From Bradyrhizobium sp. AZCC 2262 (GTDB taxonomy: Bacteria; Pseudomonadota; Alphaproteobacteria; Rhizobiales; Xanthobacteraceae): a stretch of DNA of 64,000 nucleotides. The stretch spans positions 8,184,001 to 8,248,000 of the forward strand of contig NZ_JAZHRT010000001.1 of assembly GCF_036924535.1 (NCBI RefSeq), given 5' to 3'. Below, one piece after another: positions 42,544 through 52,596 of the stretch. The notes beneath the pieces were generated by a model, which saw only the letters and a list, made by a program, of their open reading frames with translations, was not told the origin of the DNA and made no database searches. The translations under genes and the position numbers were made by a program. Each line of letters opens with the position of its first letter. Position 1 is the stretch's first letter.

Positions 42544-42786
42544 CTGCATCGCTCCTGAGATGGGCGCCGGGAATGAGGCAGCGGAAGACCTGTGCCTCAG
42601 GCGCCGGTACCGTCAAATCCTGCTCGGAGGATCGGGTAGAATTGCGGACGATCAGAGCAACGAAGTGACTGGTTGTTGTTTTTCTCTTGCAACCGCAGAA
42701 AGCGAATCGCAGGCTGTCTGTCAACTGGTGGAACCGCGCAGTCAGCGTTTTTTAGTAAACCAGTGACAACTTACGATGTGCAAATC

Positions 42787-44397
42787 TCAGGCAGCGTGCT
42801 TTGCGGCGCGGCGTCTGATGACGAACAGCAGGGCGGCCGCCACGATGATGCCGGCCGGGATATCTCCAAGGCGAGCATAAATCGTCGGCGGCAGCGCCGA
42901 TGGCAGGCTGGCGTCCAGTACGCCTTCGATGCCGAGGCCGAGACGTGCGACAATCCGCCCCAAGGGATCGATCACCGCCGAGATGCCGGTATTGGCGGCG
43001 CGCACCATCGGCAGTCCCTCTTCGATGGCGCGCAGCCGCGCCTGCTGCAGGTGCTGGTAGGGACCTGTCGAATTTCCGAACCAGCCGTCATTGGTCAGGT
43101 TGACGATCCAGCCGGGGCGGTCATCACGCGCTGCAACATTCCCGGGAAAAATCGCTTCGTAACAAATCAGCGGCAGCGCGCTCGGTGCATTCGGGATCTC
43201 AATCGTGCGGCGCTGGGTACCCGGAATGAAGCCGCCATGCACCTTTGTCAGCTGCACGAAGCCGAGCTTTTCCATCCACTCCTGAAACGGCAAATATTCG
43301 CCGAACGGGACCAGATGCAGCTTGTCGTAGACCGACAGCACGCCACCGTCATGGTCGATCAGATATATCGAATTGTAGGCGCGGGTGACACGGGCGCCGG
43401 GCGGCCCGTCCGGAGCGCGCACCGAGCCGGCCATCAGCACGGTGCCCTTTGGCAGCAACTCGGCGATCTGCGCCATCGCGTCGGCTTCGCGGGTCAGGAA
43501 GAACGGGAAAGCCGATTCCGGCCAGATCAGGATCTGCACGTCGCGCACGCCGGTGGATTGCGGTCCCGAAGCGCGGTCGGACAGCGCAAGGTATTTCTGC
43601 ATCACTTCCGCCTTGGCGGCGTAGTTGAATTTGACGTCCTGCTGCAGGTTCGGCTGCATGATGCGCAGCTTGACCTTGGTCAGCTCGGTCGGCTGCAGCG
43701 ACAGCCGCACGGCGCCATAGACACCCATCGCTACCAGCAGCGACAGCGCCGCCACCGGCGCGATCCAGGGCTTTCGGCCGCGCGAAGACCCGTCGATCAG
43801 CGCCGCCAGGCTGGCAAAGATCGCAACGCTGAGGAAGGTCATGCCCCACAGCCCGATCAGGGATGCCGTCTGCGCCAGCGCCAAGGGCTCCGACAGCGCG
43901 TAGCCGTAGGCGTTCCACGGGAAGCCCGAGAGCACATAACCGCGCAGCCATTCGCTGATCGTGAGCCCGACCGCGAGCGCCAGCACCCGCGACGCATCCC
44001 GCGTCCAGATCAGGCGCGCCAGCGCAAAGCCGAGTGCCGGGAACAAGGCAAGGTAGGCCGGCAGGCCGAGCACCGCGAACGGCATCAGCCAGGCAAAGGT
44101 CGGCGCATCAACCAGAAAGGCGTTGCCGGTCCAGTAGAGCCCGGGCACGAAATAGCCGAGTCCGAACCAGAAGCCCGACATCGCCGCCGCCGGCACACCG
44201 CGCCATTTTCCGGCCGCGGCCCCGTCAATCAGCCAGATCGCGACCGGAAAGGTCACAAACAGCACCGGCCAGGCACTGAACGGCGCCATCGCAAGCGCCG
44301 ACAAGGCGCCCGCGACCAGCGCGATGATCGTGCGCTTCCAGCCCCAGGCCAGAATGATCGAAAGTCCCGCCATGCGGAATTTGCTGGTTGGGATCAC
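42787..44397 (-). CDS. lnt: Apolipoprotein N-acyltransferase Lnt
   Basis: Inner membrane enzyme that adds the third acyl chain to lipoprotein N-terminal Cys. The 536-residue protein has about seven N-terminal transmembrane helices, then a periplasmic nitrilase-like domain with the catalytic triad Glu (WPESAFPFF), Lys (YDKLHLVPFGEYLPF) and Cys (LICYEAIF). Start is GTG 44395-44397 overlapping the corC stop (GTGA); an ATG at 44373 is possible. The corC-lnt pairing is conserved. Confidence 0.95.
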   Translation of the reverse strand: MIPTSKFRMAGLSIILAWGWKRTIIALVAGALSALAMAPFSAWPVLFVTFPVAIWLIDGAAAGKWRGVPAAAMSGFWFGLGYFVPGLYWTGNAFLVDAPTFAWLMPFAVLGLPAYLALFPALGFALARLIWTRDASRVLALAVGLTISEWLRGYVLSGFPWNAYGYALSEPLALAQTASLIGLWGMTFLSVAIFASLAALIDGSSRGRKPWIAPVAALSLLVAMGVYGAVRLSLQPTELTKVKLRIMQPNLQQDVKFNYAAKAEVMQKYLALSDRASGPQSTGVRDVQILIWPESAFPFFLTREADAMAQIAELLPKGTVLMAGSVRAPDGPPGARVTRAYNSIYLIDHDGGVLSVYDKLHLVPFGEYLPFQEWMEKLGFVQLTKVHGGFIPGTQRRTIEIPNAPSALPLICYEAIFPGNVAARDDRPGWIVNLTNDGWFGNSTGPYQHLQQARLRAIEEGLPMVRAANTGISAVIDPLGRIVARLGLGIEGVLDASLPSALPPTIYARLGDIPAGIIVAAALLFVIRRRAAKHAA

Positions 44398-45512
44398 TGC
44401 GAGCCGGCTCCATCGCCGGGGGGCGGCGGTGTATTGTCATTGGTCGGCGGCACGTTGGTATCGGGCGCGGCCTCGCGGCGGCTTCGCTCGCGCGGCGCAC
44501 GCGGCACCGGGCGTTCTTTCCGGATCCCGATCCGCAGCCGCTTGACCCGCCGCGGATCGGCATCGAGCACCTCGATCTCGAAATTGCCCGGGCCGGCAAT
44601 GACCTCGCCGCGCACCGGCAGCCGGCCGACCTGCGCCACCAGGTAGCCGCCCAGCGTCTCGACTTCCTCGCCGGCCTCGCCGGTGACGAATTCCTCGCCG
44701 ATCATCTTGCGGGCATCCTCGAGGCTGGCGCGGGCGTCAGCGATGAATGCATTGTCGCCCTGCCGGATAATCGACGGCGGCTCGTCGCTGTCATGCTCGT
44801 CGTCGATCTCGCCGACGATCTGTTCGACGATGTCCTCGATCGATACCAGCCCGTCGGTGCCGCCATATTCGTCGACCACCAGCGCCAGATGGATGCGCGA
44901 GGCCTGCATCTGCGCCAGCAGGTCGATCGCCCGCATCGACGGCGGCACAAACAGCAGTTTGCGGATGATGTTGGCCTCCGCCAGTGGCAATGCGAGATCG
45001 ACCGCGCGGAGGTCGAGGCCCGCCGGGAACGGCTTCTTGCGCTTCGGCTTGGTGGTGTCGCCGACCCGCGCCTTGGCGGTCATGAACGCCAGGAGGTCGC
45101 GGATGTGAACGATGCCTTCGGGGTCGTCCAGCGTTTCGTTGTAGACCACGAGCCGCGAATGCGCCGCGCTTTCGAACAGGCTCATCAGTTCGCCGAGCGG
45201 GATATCCCGCTTGACCGCAACGATGTCGGCCCGGTGCACCATCACGTCGGCGATCCGCCGCTCGTTGAGGTCGAGGATGTTGCGCAGCATGGTGCGCTCG
45301 ATGGCGGAAAAGCCGACCTCGTCCGGCGTGGAAGTGTCGAGCACGACCTGAAGATCGGCGCGGACCGAGCCAGCCTTCCAGCCGAACAGCGTTCGGATCG
45401 CCCGCAGCAGCCAGTTTTCGGCGGCCGGGCGCAGCACCTCGCCTTCCTTCACCACCGCCGGCAGATTGGGCGTGTCGCGCGGATTGTCCTGTATTGGGTC
45501 GGAGTCCGGCAT
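44394..45512 (-). CDS. CorC/TlyC-like protein with paired CBS domains
   Basis: A 372-residue protein with a paired CBS module (about 100-240: RNILDLNERRIADVMVHRAD, LALVVDEYGGTDGLVSIEDIVEQIVGEI is in two parts) and a C-terminal CorC_HlyC transporter-associated domain. There are no membrane helices, so it is a soluble CorC-type protein linked in other bacteria to magnesium efflux. The start ATG 45510-45512 comes one base after the ybeY stop. The tail is Pro/Arg-rich and disordered. Confidence 0.9.
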   Translation of the reverse strand: MPDSDPIQDNPRDTPNLPAVVKEGEVLRPAAENWLLRAIRTLFGWKAGSVRADLQVVLDTSTPDEVGFSAIERTMLRNILDLNERRIADVMVHRADIVAVKRDIPLGELMSLFESAAHSRLVVYNETLDDPEGIVHIRDLLAFMTAKARVGDTTKPKRKKPFPAGLDLRAVDLALPLAEANIIRKLLFVPPSMRAIDLLAQMQASRIHLALVVDEYGGTDGLVSIEDIVEQIVGEIDDEHDSDEPPSIIRQGDNAFIADARASLEDARKMIGEEFVTGEAGEEVETLGGYLVAQVGRLPVRGEVIAGPGNFEIEVLDADPRRVKRLRIGIRKERPVPRAPRERSRREAAPDTNVPPTNDNTPPPPGDGAGSQ

Positions 45513-45513
45513 T

Positions 45514-46038
45514 TCAGTCCACCCGCTCCCGGTCCGCATAGGGGTCGGGAATGCCGAGCTGGGCGAGAATCTCCCGCTCGAGACCTTCCATGGCTTCGGC
45601 GTCGTCGTCCTTCTCGTGGTCGTATCCGATCAGATGCAGGAATCCGTGGATCGCCAGATGGCTAAGGTGATGATCGAACGGCTTCTCTTCGTCATCGGCC
45701 TCTTTGCGCGTGGTCTCGTAGGCGATGGCGATATCGCCGAGCATGCGCGGCGCGTCGGCAGGCGCGCCCGCTGTCGGCTGCAGCGCCGGAAACGACAGCA
45801 CGTTGGTCGGCTTGTCGACGCCGCGCCAGTTGCTGTTGAGCGTGCGGATGCCGGCATCGTCGGTCAGCATGACCGCGATTTCGGCTTCGCCGACATCGGC
45901 ATCGGCGATTTCGGCCGCGGCATTGATGGCGCGATGGATCACTGCCTCGGCGTCCGGCTCGGTCTGCCAGCAATCGGCGACGACGAGAACCTCGGTGAAG
46001 GGAAGGGCGGAAGACACGAGCGTTCCAGCGCTTTGCAT
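45514..46038 (-). CDS. ybeY: Endoribonuclease YbeY
   Basis: Single-strand endoribonuclease for 16S rRNA 3'-end maturation and ribosome quality control. The zinc motif HxxxHxxxxxH is present as HGFLHLIGYDH. The start is uncertain: ATG 46036-46038 gives 174 residues, close to usual size, while a TTG at 46102-46104 overlaps the phoH stop (TTGA) and adds 22 residues. A GC-rich inverted repeat (GGCCTGCCTGCGGCAGGCC) lies in the extra segment. The neighbours phoH and corC are the usual ones. Confidence 0.92.
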   Translation of the reverse strand: MQSAGTLVSSALPFTEVLVVADCWQTEPDAEAVIHRAINAAAEIADADVGEAEIAVMLTDDAGIRTLNSNWRGVDKPTNVLSFPALQPTAGAPADAPRMLGDIAIAYETTRKEADDEEKPFDHHLSHLAIHGFLHLIGYDHEKDDDAEAMEGLEREILAQLGIPDPYADRERVD

Positions 46039-46100
46039 TGCAATGTTCGGGTTACGGCCTAGGCCTGCCTGCGGCAGGCCCAGCGCCGACGATTTCTGGG

Positions 46101-47156
46101 TCAAGATTTGTTGGTTGCCGGTTTTTGCGGCAATCCCTCATAGGCGGCGACGATCCGCGCCACCAGTTCATGGCGGATGACGTCTTCCGCGGTGAATTTC
46201 ACCTGCGCAATGCCCTCGACCCCGTCCAGCAGCTTGACCGCTTCGGCAAGCCCGGAGGCCTGTCCGTGTGGCAGGTCGACCTGCGACGGATCGCCGGTGA
46301 TGATCATGCGGCTGTTCTCGCCGAGCCGGGTCAGGAACATCTTCATCTGCATCGACGTGGTGTTCTGCGCTTCGTCCAGGATGATGACGGCGTTGGTCAG
46401 CGTGCGGCCGCGCATGAACGCCAGCGGTGCGATCTCGATCTCGCCCGCCTGCAGCGCGCGCTCGACAATGCGCGAATCCATCAAATCGTACAGCGCGTCG
46501 TAGATCGGCCTCAAGTAAGGATCGACCTTTTCCCGCAAGTCGCCGGGCAGGAAGCCGAGCCGCTCGCCGGCCTCGACCGCGGGCCGCGACAGGATGATGC
46601 GATCGACTTCCTTGCGTTCGAACAATTGCGCTGCATGCGCCACCGCAAGCCACGTCTTGCCGGTGCCGGCCGGGCCGACGCCGAACACCATCTCGTGGCG
46701 CTTCAGCGCGCGGATGTAGGAATCCTGCGCCGCCGTGCGAGCGCGCACCGGCCGCTTGCGCAGATTGATGGTCTCGAACGAGGTCTTGGCGGCCTTGGGA
46801 TCGAATTCGAACAGTGACCCCTGCGCGAGCACGGCGCGGATCGCGCCTTCGACTTCGCCCTGCGAGAGGTCATGTCCCTGCAAGGCCTGTGCATAGAGCG
46901 TCTCAAGCACGCGCCGGCCGGCGTCGCAGCCGTCGCGGGAGCCGGCGATGGTGATGTGGTTGCCGCGGGAATCGACGACGATGCCGAGCCGCCGTTCGAC
47001 CAGCGCCAGGTTTTGTCCGTAGGGGCCGACCAGCGCGGAAGCGGCGCGGTTGTCGTCGAAGTCGATGACGACCTGGGTCTCGGGCGGAATTTGCATGTCG
47101 CGGTCAAATTTGCGGCTGGGAGCGAGCGAAGGCGAATCCGATGCGCTTTTTGGCAA
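46101..47156 (-). CDS. phoH: PhoH-like ATPase
   Basis: A 351-residue P-loop ATPase of the PhoH/YbeZ family, linked with YbeY in RNA metabolism. The N-terminal KH-like region precedes the ATPase core with Walker A GPAGTGKTWLAVAHA and Walker B-like VIILDEAQNTT. The start is TTG 47154-47156, 4 bases past the miaB stop; ATG 47094-47096 (MQIPPETQVV) is an alternative that loses 20 residues. The order miaB-phoH-ybeY is conserved in many proteobacteria. Confidence 0.92.
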   Translation of the reverse strand: MPKSASDSPSLAPSRKFDRDMQIPPETQVVIDFDDNRAASALVGPYGQNLALVERRLGIVVDSRGNHITIAGSRDGCDAGRRVLETLYAQALQGHDLSQGEVEGAIRAVLAQGSLFEFDPKAAKTSFETINLRKRPVRARTAAQDSYIRALKRHEMVFGVGPAGTGKTWLAVAHAAQLFERKEVDRIILSRPAVEAGERLGFLPGDLREKVDPYLRPIYDALYDLMDSRIVERALQAGEIEIAPLAFMRGRTLTNAVIILDEAQNTTSMQMKMFLTRLGENSRMIITGDPSQVDLPHGQASGLAEAVKLLDGVEGIAQVKFTAEDVIRHELVARIVAAYEGLPQKPATNKS

Positions 47157-47160
47157 GGGT

Positions 47161-48579
47161 TCAGGCTCCCTGGGTTTCTTGAGAAGGATTGGTCATGGAT
47201 GAAAGTGTGGATGGTGCGGCATGCGTGGGCGCAGCGGCAAGTTCGCCGAGCAGGCTGTAACGCTCGAGGCTCTCGATTTTGACCGGCAGCACCTGTCCGA
47301 TGATGTCAGGCGAGGCAAAGACGTGCGCGGGCTGAAGGTACGCGGTGCGGCCGACGATCTGGCCGGGATTGCGCGCGGCGCGTTCGAACAGCACATCGAC
47401 GGTGTTGCCAATCATGGCCTTGTTGAAGGCCGATTGCTGGCTGTCGATCAATTCCTGAAGCCGCACCAATCGCTCGTCCATTTCAGCCGCTGACACCGTC
47501 TCCTGCATGTCCGCCGCCGGCGTGCCGGGCCGCGGCGAATATTTGAACGAATAAGCGCCAGCGTATCCGATTTGCATGACAAGCGCGAGGGTCGCGGCAA
47601 ATTCTCCCTCGGTTTCGCCGGGGAAGCCGACGATAAAATCCGATGAAAAAGCAATATCTTGGCGGGCGACGCGAAAACGGTCGATGACGCGGCGATAATC
47701 ATCGGCGGTATGCTTGCGGTTCATGGCCGCCAGGATCCGGTCGGAGCCGGACTGCACCGGAAGATGCACGAACGGCATCAGCGCGGCGAGATCGCGATGG
47801 GCTGTGATTAGCGAATCATCGACATCGCGGGGATGGCTGGTGGAGTAGCGCAGCCGAACGATACCCTCGATTTCGGCGAGATGGTGCAGCAGCCTGCCGA
47901 GCGGCCAGGTCCGTCCGTCGGGACCTTCGCCGTGATAGGCGTTGACGTTCTGGCCAATGAGCGTGATCTCGCGCACGCCGTTGTCGGCGAGCCGCTTCAC
48001 GTCGTCGACGATCTTCGCCACCGGGCGCGACACTTCCGCGCCGCGCGTATAGGGCACCACGCAGAAGGTGCAGAATTTATCGCAGCCTTCCTGCACGGTG
48101 ACGAACGCTGAAATGCCGCGCGCGCGGATCGCCTCCGGTTTTGGTTGTGGCAGGAAGCCGAACTTGTCCTCGACCGGGAATTCGGTCTCCAGCGCACGGC
48201 CTTCGTTCTTTGCGCGCGCCAATAGAAGCGGCAGATGATGGTAGCTCTGCGGCCCGACCACGACGTCGACAACAGGCGCGCGACGGATGATCTCCGCACC
48301 CTCGGCCTGCGCAACGCAGCCCGCCACCGCGATGCGCATATCGCGCCCGTTGCGTGCAGCTTCATCCTTGGCGACGCGCAGCCGCCCAAGTTCGGAGTAG
48401 ACCTTTTCGGAAGCCTTTTCGCGGATGTGGCAGGTGTTGAGGATCACCAGGTCCGCATCCTCAGCGCTGGCTGTTTCGACAAAGCCCTCCGGAGCCAGCG
48501 TGTCCACCATGCGTTGCGCATCGTAGACGTTCATCTGGCAGCCATAGGACTTGATATGCAGCTTGCGCGGCGGCTTCAT
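47161..48579 (-). CDS. miaB: tRNA-2-methylthio-N6-dimethylallyladenosine synthase MiaB
   Basis: Radical-SAM enzyme that methylthiolates A37 of tRNAs. The 472-residue protein has the UPF0004 cysteines ([21 protein letters not shown]), the radical-SAM cluster CDKFCTFC, and a C-terminal TRAM domain. Start is ATG 48577-48579. It heads a run of genes miaB-phoH-ybeY-corC-lnt on the minus strand with minimal gaps. Confidence 0.97.
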   Translation of the reverse strand: MKPPRKLHIKSYGCQMNVYDAQRMVDTLAPEGFVETASAEDADLVILNTCHIREKASEKVYSELGRLRVAKDEAARNGRDMRIAVAGCVAQAEGAEIIRRAPVVDVVVGPQSYHHLPLLLARAKNEGRALETEFPVEDKFGFLPQPKPEAIRARGISAFVTVQEGCDKFCTFCVVPYTRGAEVSRPVAKIVDDVKRLADNGVREITLIGQNVNAYHGEGPDGRTWPLGRLLHHLAEIEGIVRLRYSTSHPRDVDDSLITAHRDLAALMPFVHLPVQSGSDRILAAMNRKHTADDYRRVIDRFRVARQDIAFSSDFIVGFPGETEGEFAATLALVMQIGYAGAYSFKYSPRPGTPAADMQETVSAAEMDERLVRLQELIDSQQSAFNKAMIGNTVDVLFERAARNPGQIVGRTAYLQPAHVFASPDIIGQVLPVKIESLERYSLLGELAAAPTHAAPSTLSSMTNPSQETQGA

Positions 48580-48668
48580 GGAACCTTGAGTGCTGGTGGA
48601 AATGGCGCCCTAACGGCGGCTCGCGCTCAAATATAGCCTAAATGGCCAAAAAGCCAGCGTTTGAGCCC

Positions 48669-48743
48669 GTCATTCCAGGGCGCGAAGCGAACCCGGAATC
48701 TCGAGATTCCGGGTTCGATGCTGGCGCATCGCCCTGGAATGAC
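48669..48743. repeat. Dispersed palindromic repeat, family B, copy 2
   Basis: GTCATTCCAGGGCGCGAAG, central CGGAATCTCGAGATTCCG and terminal GCCCTGGAATGAC. The core palindrome is identical to copies 1 and 3. It lies upstream of miaB, right after the glycosyltransferase stop. Confidence 0.8.
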
Positions 48744-48747
48744 AGGC

Positions 48748-50718
48748 TCAGTTCGCCTTGTCCCACAAATCGAACAGTTCGGGCGGCGGAACCTCCACCC
48801 AGTCATTGCCGAGGTTGATGCGGTAGGGTGTGCTGCTCGAAGCCCCCGACAGCCGCCACAGTTTCGGATCGACCGGGCGGCCATTGGCGCGCACCCATCG
48901 CGCGATCGGATCGAGCGCCGCGGCCTGCTTGGCCGGGGCCAGGGTAAATCCGCCAAGCATGACGAAGCGCAGTTGCCTGTCCGAGGCCAGTTTTTCGATG
49001 TCCGAAGGCGTCAGAATCGGATCGTCACCGAGATAGCCGCCGATTGCCATGACGGGCAGGCCGGTCGAGATAATGAGCGGCGCGGCGACGTTGGCGTTGG
49101 GAACCGCGACAAGAAACCTTGCGGCCTCGCGATTGCCGATCAGGTAGTCGGTGAGTTTTTGGCGGGCGGCGTCCAGCCGCGATGTCCGCAATGCCTGACG
49201 GTCTGTATCCGATGGCGCGAGCAAAGCGGCCATGTTGGCGACCGGCGCCGCGACATTCGGGCGCCTCAGAACGACGCTCGCGGTGGTCAGGATCGGCGGA
49301 ACGAGCAGCGCGCCGATGGAAGCGACTGCGAACAGTTTCGCGAATCTGCTGTCCTGCTCGGGCAATACATGGAGGGCGCCGGCGCAAATCGTGGCGATCC
49401 CGATCGACGTCAGCCATGTCAGGCTGAGCCAATCGGATCCGATCGCCGTTGACTGCGCCATGCAGAGATAGAACTGCCAGCAGGCCGTCGCCACGATCAT
49501 CAGCGGCAGATATATCCGGCCTGGCTTGCCCGCTTTCCACCTCGACCATAGCCCGGCGATTGCGATGCCGGAAAAAACGGCGAGCGGCGGACCAAGCACG
49601 GCGACGTAGTAGGTGTGGATCGATCCGCCCGCAAAGCTGAGCACGATCCAGTACATCACGAGCCAGCCGGTCCACACGCCGGCGCCGATGCGGCGCGACA
49701 CGGGTGCGCCCGGACTTCCTGCGTCCGACCAGGCGAGAACAAGGCCCGCGAGTGCGAGCGGAAGCAGCCAGGCGAACTGTGCCGCCGCCCGCGGCCGAAA
49801 CAGGCGGAGCGGGCCCGTCGGCGAGTTGTCGGTCATAACGGGCTGCCGGACCTCCGTGTGTGCCGGCGCGGTTTCGCCGGAGGCGACGGGCGAGGAGATG
49901 GCCGGATTGGCTGTGGGCGCGGCCATCGCAACGAAGCGGGCCGCGCCATTATGCACCAAAGCAAGCTCCAGCATGGAATTGTGTTTGGTGCTGCCCGCAT
50001 AGGGTCGGTCCCGGGCCGGCGTGAGATCGAAGAAGATCGCCCATGACAGCGAGACGGCAACGAGGACGATGCCCGCGATGGCTTGTCGCCCGAGATGCCA
50101 GGCGACGGGAGCATCCAGCCGGGCGAGGCTGAACGTGAGCGCCAGCACCGGAGCCAATACCAGCGCAGCGCCCATCTTGATGTTGAAGCCGACGCCGATC
50201 GCGGCCATCGCGGCGCAAAGCATCGCGAGCCGGCCGGTTTCGGCTGCCCGCATCCCCAGCCACGCAGCGGTCAGCAGCGCCAGGATGAGACAGCTATCGG
50301 TATTGTTGGAACGGTCGACGGCAACATTGACCGGGCTGAGCGCGAGCGCCAGCGCGCCGATAGCGGCCGCCGTCCCGCCCCAATATTTCCGCACCAGCGC
50401 GTAAACGATCAGCACTGCGGCCAATCCCGCCATCACCTGGGCGAGCAGGATCGAAAGCGCTGAAAAACCCAACAGCTTTGCGCTGGCGACCTGCAGCCAG
50501 ATCGCCACGGGCGGCTTGTCGATGGAAACAAAGCCGGCGGGATCGAACGCGTTGAACAGGAAATTGTGCCAGCTCTCCAGCATGCTGCGCACGCCCGCGG
50601 CGTAGTACTGCCTTCCAAGATCGTTCTGCGAAAGCTGCCAGGTTCGCGCCAGCACCGCCACCGCCGCAACGAGCGTGAGCGGCAAGCCCGCCTTCAACAT
50701 CAAGGCTGCTTTCGACAT
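48748..50718 (-). CDS. Glycosyltransferase family 39 membrane protein
   Basis: A 656-residue integral membrane protein with roughly a dozen transmembrane helices and the GT39/PMT-type start (LARTWQLSQNDLGRQYYAAG, FVSIDKPPVAIWLQVASAKL), where acidic residues in the first periplasmic loop are catalytic. It transfers a sugar from a polyprenyl phosphate donor to a lipid or protein in the periplasm. The acceptor is unknown. The last part (about 500-656) is a soluble periplasmic domain. Start is ATG 50716-50718. Confidence 0.85.
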   Translation of the reverse strand: MSKAALMLKAGLPLTLVAAVAVLARTWQLSQNDLGRQYYAAGVRSMLESWHNFLFNAFDPAGFVSIDKPPVAIWLQVASAKLLGFSALSILLAQVMAGLAAVLIVYALVRKYWGGTAAAIGALALALSPVNVAVDRSNNTDSCLILALLTAAWLGMRAAETGRLAMLCAAMAAIGVGFNIKMGAALVLAPVLALTFSLARLDAPVAWHLGRQAIAGIVLVAVSLSWAIFFDLTPARDRPYAGSTKHNSMLELALVHNGAARFVAMAAPTANPAISSPVASGETAPAHTEVRQPVMTDNSPTGPLRLFRPRAAAQFAWLLPLALAGLVLAWSDAGSPGAPVSRRIGAGVWTGWLVMYWIVLSFAGGSIHTYYVAVLGPPLAVFSGIAIAGLWSRWKAGKPGRIYLPLMIVATACWQFYLCMAQSTAIGSDWLSLTWLTSIGIATICAGALHVLPEQDSRFAKLFAVASIGALLVPPILTTASVVLRRPNVAAPVANMAALLAPSDTDRQALRTSRLDAARQKLTDYLIGNREAARFLVAVPNANVAAPLIISTGLPVMAIGGYLGDDPILTPSDIEKLASDRQLRFVMLGGFTLAPAKQAAALDPIARWVRANGRPVDPKLWRLSGASSSTPYRINLGNDWVEVPPPELFDLWDKAN

Positions 50719-50869
50719 CTGGCTGTCAGGCGATTTCAGAATGCGCCGCTCCCTCGCGCACGTTTACCGCAAAACTATCAGCTGCGGGCTTCGCGGCCAG
50801 TTAACTCGCGGCAAGATTGTTTGATCTGATGCCGGAAGCGACGTCGGACTTCAACGATGCGGTGCGAAT

Positions 50870-51571
50870 CTAGTCGGCCTTTCGACCAGCCCGCGCAATC
50901 AGCTCGGGCAGCGTTCGCATATCGCCGAAGGTCACCGCGGCGCCGGCGGCACGCAGCAACTCGGCATGGCCCGGCTGACAATGGCTGCCGCCGTGGAAAC
51001 CGAGCACAGTCATCCCGGCGGCGCGCCCGCCGGTGACACCGGGAACGCTGTCCTCGATCACCAGGCACTGGGCCGGTTGCACCTTCATCTGTTCGGCGGC
51101 GAACAGAAACAGATCGGGCGCCGGCTTGCCGCGGTCGACCTGGGTCGCGGAGAAAATATGCGGCGCGAGCTGGTCGTAGAGGCCGGCGCAGGTGAGGCCG
51201 TGGCGAATCTTTTCGGGCGTTCCGCTGGAAGCCACGCATTTGGGCAGGCGTATTGCGCCAATTGCGTCGCTGACATGCGCGATCGCCTGCAAATCGCCCT
51301 CGTAAAATTTCAGCGTCGCCGCCTTCACCTGTTGTTCGAAGTCATCAGGCAGTTTCCGGTCGATCTCGCGTTCGATCGATCGGCGTGCCTCGCGGTCAGA
51401 CACGCCGAGAAAGCGCACCAGCACCTGTTCGGCCGTGATCGGATAGCCGTGACGCGTCAACGTCTCCGCATGGGCGCGGCATGAAATGACTTCGCTGTCG
51501 ACCAGAACGCCGTCGCAGTCGAAGATGACCAGATCGAAATTTGGATTCTTGCCTTGATGCGTTTTCTTCAC
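50870..51571 (-). CDS. HAD family hydrolase (phosphatase, beta-phosphoglucomutase-like)
   Basis: A 233-residue HAD-IA hydrolase. The nucleophile motif is FDCDGVLVDSE, motif II ASSGTPEKIRHGL, motif III GKPAPDLF and motif IV IEDSVPGVTGG. The substrate is a sugar phosphate or similar. The start is GTG 51569-51571, which lies in a dispersed repeat (about 51558-51602) that supplies the first four codons, so the true start may be a few codons later. Confidence 0.88.
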   Translation of the reverse strand: MKKTHQGKNPNFDLVIFDCDGVLVDSEVISCRAHAETLTRHGYPITAEQVLVRFLGVSDREARRSIEREIDRKLPDDFEQQVKAATLKFYEGDLQAIAHVSDAIGAIRLPKCVASSGTPEKIRHGLTCAGLYDQLAPHIFSATQVDRGKPAPDLFLFAAEQMKVQPAQCLVIEDSVPGVTGGRAAGMTVLGFHGGSHCQPGHAELLRAAGAAVTFGDMRTLPELIARAGRKAD

Positions 51572-51602
51572 GCGAACCGGTCCCCACTTCGCTCGAAAAC
51601 GC
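51558..51602. repeat. Dispersed repeat, family F, copy 1
   Basis: GCGTTTTCTTCACGCGAACC, GGTCCCCACTTCGCTCG, GAAAACGCG: partly palindromic (GCGTTTTC/GAAAACGC). A related copy stands at 54738-54778. It overlaps the first codons of the HAD gene. Confidence 0.6.
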
Positions 51603-51608
51603 GATCGA

Positions 51609-52058
51609 TCAGGTTTTGTCTTCGTCGAGCGGGACGCAGTACAGTTCCAGCCGGTGATCGACCAGCTTGTAGCCGAGCTTGCGGGCGATCTCGGCCTGCA
51701 GTTTCTCGATCTCCTCGGAGGTGAACTCGATCACCTTGCCGTCGCGCAGATTGATCAGGTGGTCGTGGTGGCTGTCGGGCATCTGTTCATAGCGCGCCCG
51801 CCCCTCGCGGAAATCGTGCCGCTCGATGATTCCGGCATCCTCGAACAGCTTTACGGTGCGGTACACCGTCGAGATCGAAATCTTGTCGTCGACCGCGACA
51901 CAGCGCCGGTAGAGTTCCTCGACGTCTGGATGATCGACCGAATCTGCCAGCACGCGCGCGATCACGCGGCGCTGTTCGGTCATGCGCATGCCGGTAGCGG
52001 CGCAGCGTGCCTCGATGCCGGTATTCTTGTGCGCAGACGGGGATTTCAGTGCGGGCAT
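51609..52058 (-). CDS. fur: Fur family metal-responsive regulator (Fur/Mur)
   Basis: A 149-residue Fur-type repressor. DNA-binding helix STVYRTVKLFEDAGII and metal-binding HHDHLINLRDGKVIEF. In the Rhizobiales this branch regulates manganese uptake as Mur, but in Bradyrhizobium it is described as Fur. Start is ATG 52056-52058 with no strong ribosome site. It lies downstream of rimI. With Irr it is the second Fur-family member in the window. Confidence 0.93.
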   Translation of the reverse strand: MPALKSPSAHKNTGIEARCAATGMRMTEQRRVIARVLADSVDHPDVEELYRRCVAVDDKISISTVYRTVKLFEDAGIIERHDFREGRARYEQMPDSHHDHLINLRDGKVIEFTSEEIEKLQAEIARKLGYKLVDHRLELYCVPLDEDKT

Positions 52059-52110
52059 GGTCTCAGGGCCTTCGGACGCAGGTCGGGGGTCTTTTGCCAC
52101 CCAGCGCATA

Positions 52111-52596
52111 TTACGACAAGTCACGCCGCATCAGAAGTGCATTCAATTGCTCCCCGCCGGGTTGCTGATAATAGCGCTCCCGGCGGCCAACGACCTCAAA
52201 TCCGGCCCATTCATAAAGACGCCGCGCCGGCTGATTATTTTCTTCGACCTCGAGGAACACCTTGCGTACGCCGCGGCCCGCGAGATGACCAAGATGTGTC
52301 AGCAACAGGTCGCGCGACAAGCCACGGCCCCGTTGGGTCGCATCGATGGCGATCGACAATAACTCCGCCTCGTCAGCCGCCATGCGCGACACCGCAAAGC
52401 CGATGATCCTGCGCGCCTGTCTCAGTCGGTGAACGAGCGTATTGCGCTCGGTCAGCATGACCTCGAATTCGCCTTCGCCCCAGCCGCGGTGAAACGATGC
52501 GCCATGCAGTTGCGCCAGACGCGCCGCGTCGCGCAGGCTGGCCGATTCGATCACGGCCGTGCCGCCGTTCCACCATTCGGAGAACCAATTCATCAT
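52111..52596 (-). CDS. rimI: Ribosomal protein S18-alanine N-acetyltransferase RimI
   Basis: A 161-residue GNAT enzyme. Acetyl-CoA motif AIDATQRGRGLSRDLL with the conserved RGRG, and VFLEVEENNQPARRLYEWAGF typical of RimI. It acetylates N-termini, classically of ribosomal protein S18. Start ATG 52594-52596 overlaps the tsaB stop (ATGA); a second ATG follows at 52591. The tsaB-rimI pair is widespread, which supports the name. Confidence 0.93.
   Translation of the reverse strand: MMNWFSEWWNGGTAVIESASLRDAARLAQLHGASFHRGWGEGEFEVMLTERNTLVHRLRQARRIIGFAVSRMAADEAELLSIAIDATQRGRGLSRDLLLTHLGHLAGRGVRKVFLEVEENNQPARRLYEWAGFEVVGRRERYYQQPGGEQLNALLMRRDLS

Noticed and set aside
42673..44646. 657-codon plus-strand frame opposite lnt and the end of corC
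   Set aside because: Shadow; translation rich in Arg, Gln and Gly, and the opposite strand has Lnt catalytic residues.
46038..46100. GC-rich inverted repeat between phoH and ybeY as a terminator
   Set aside because: No T-run, and it lies in a region that is translated if the earlier ybeY start is used.
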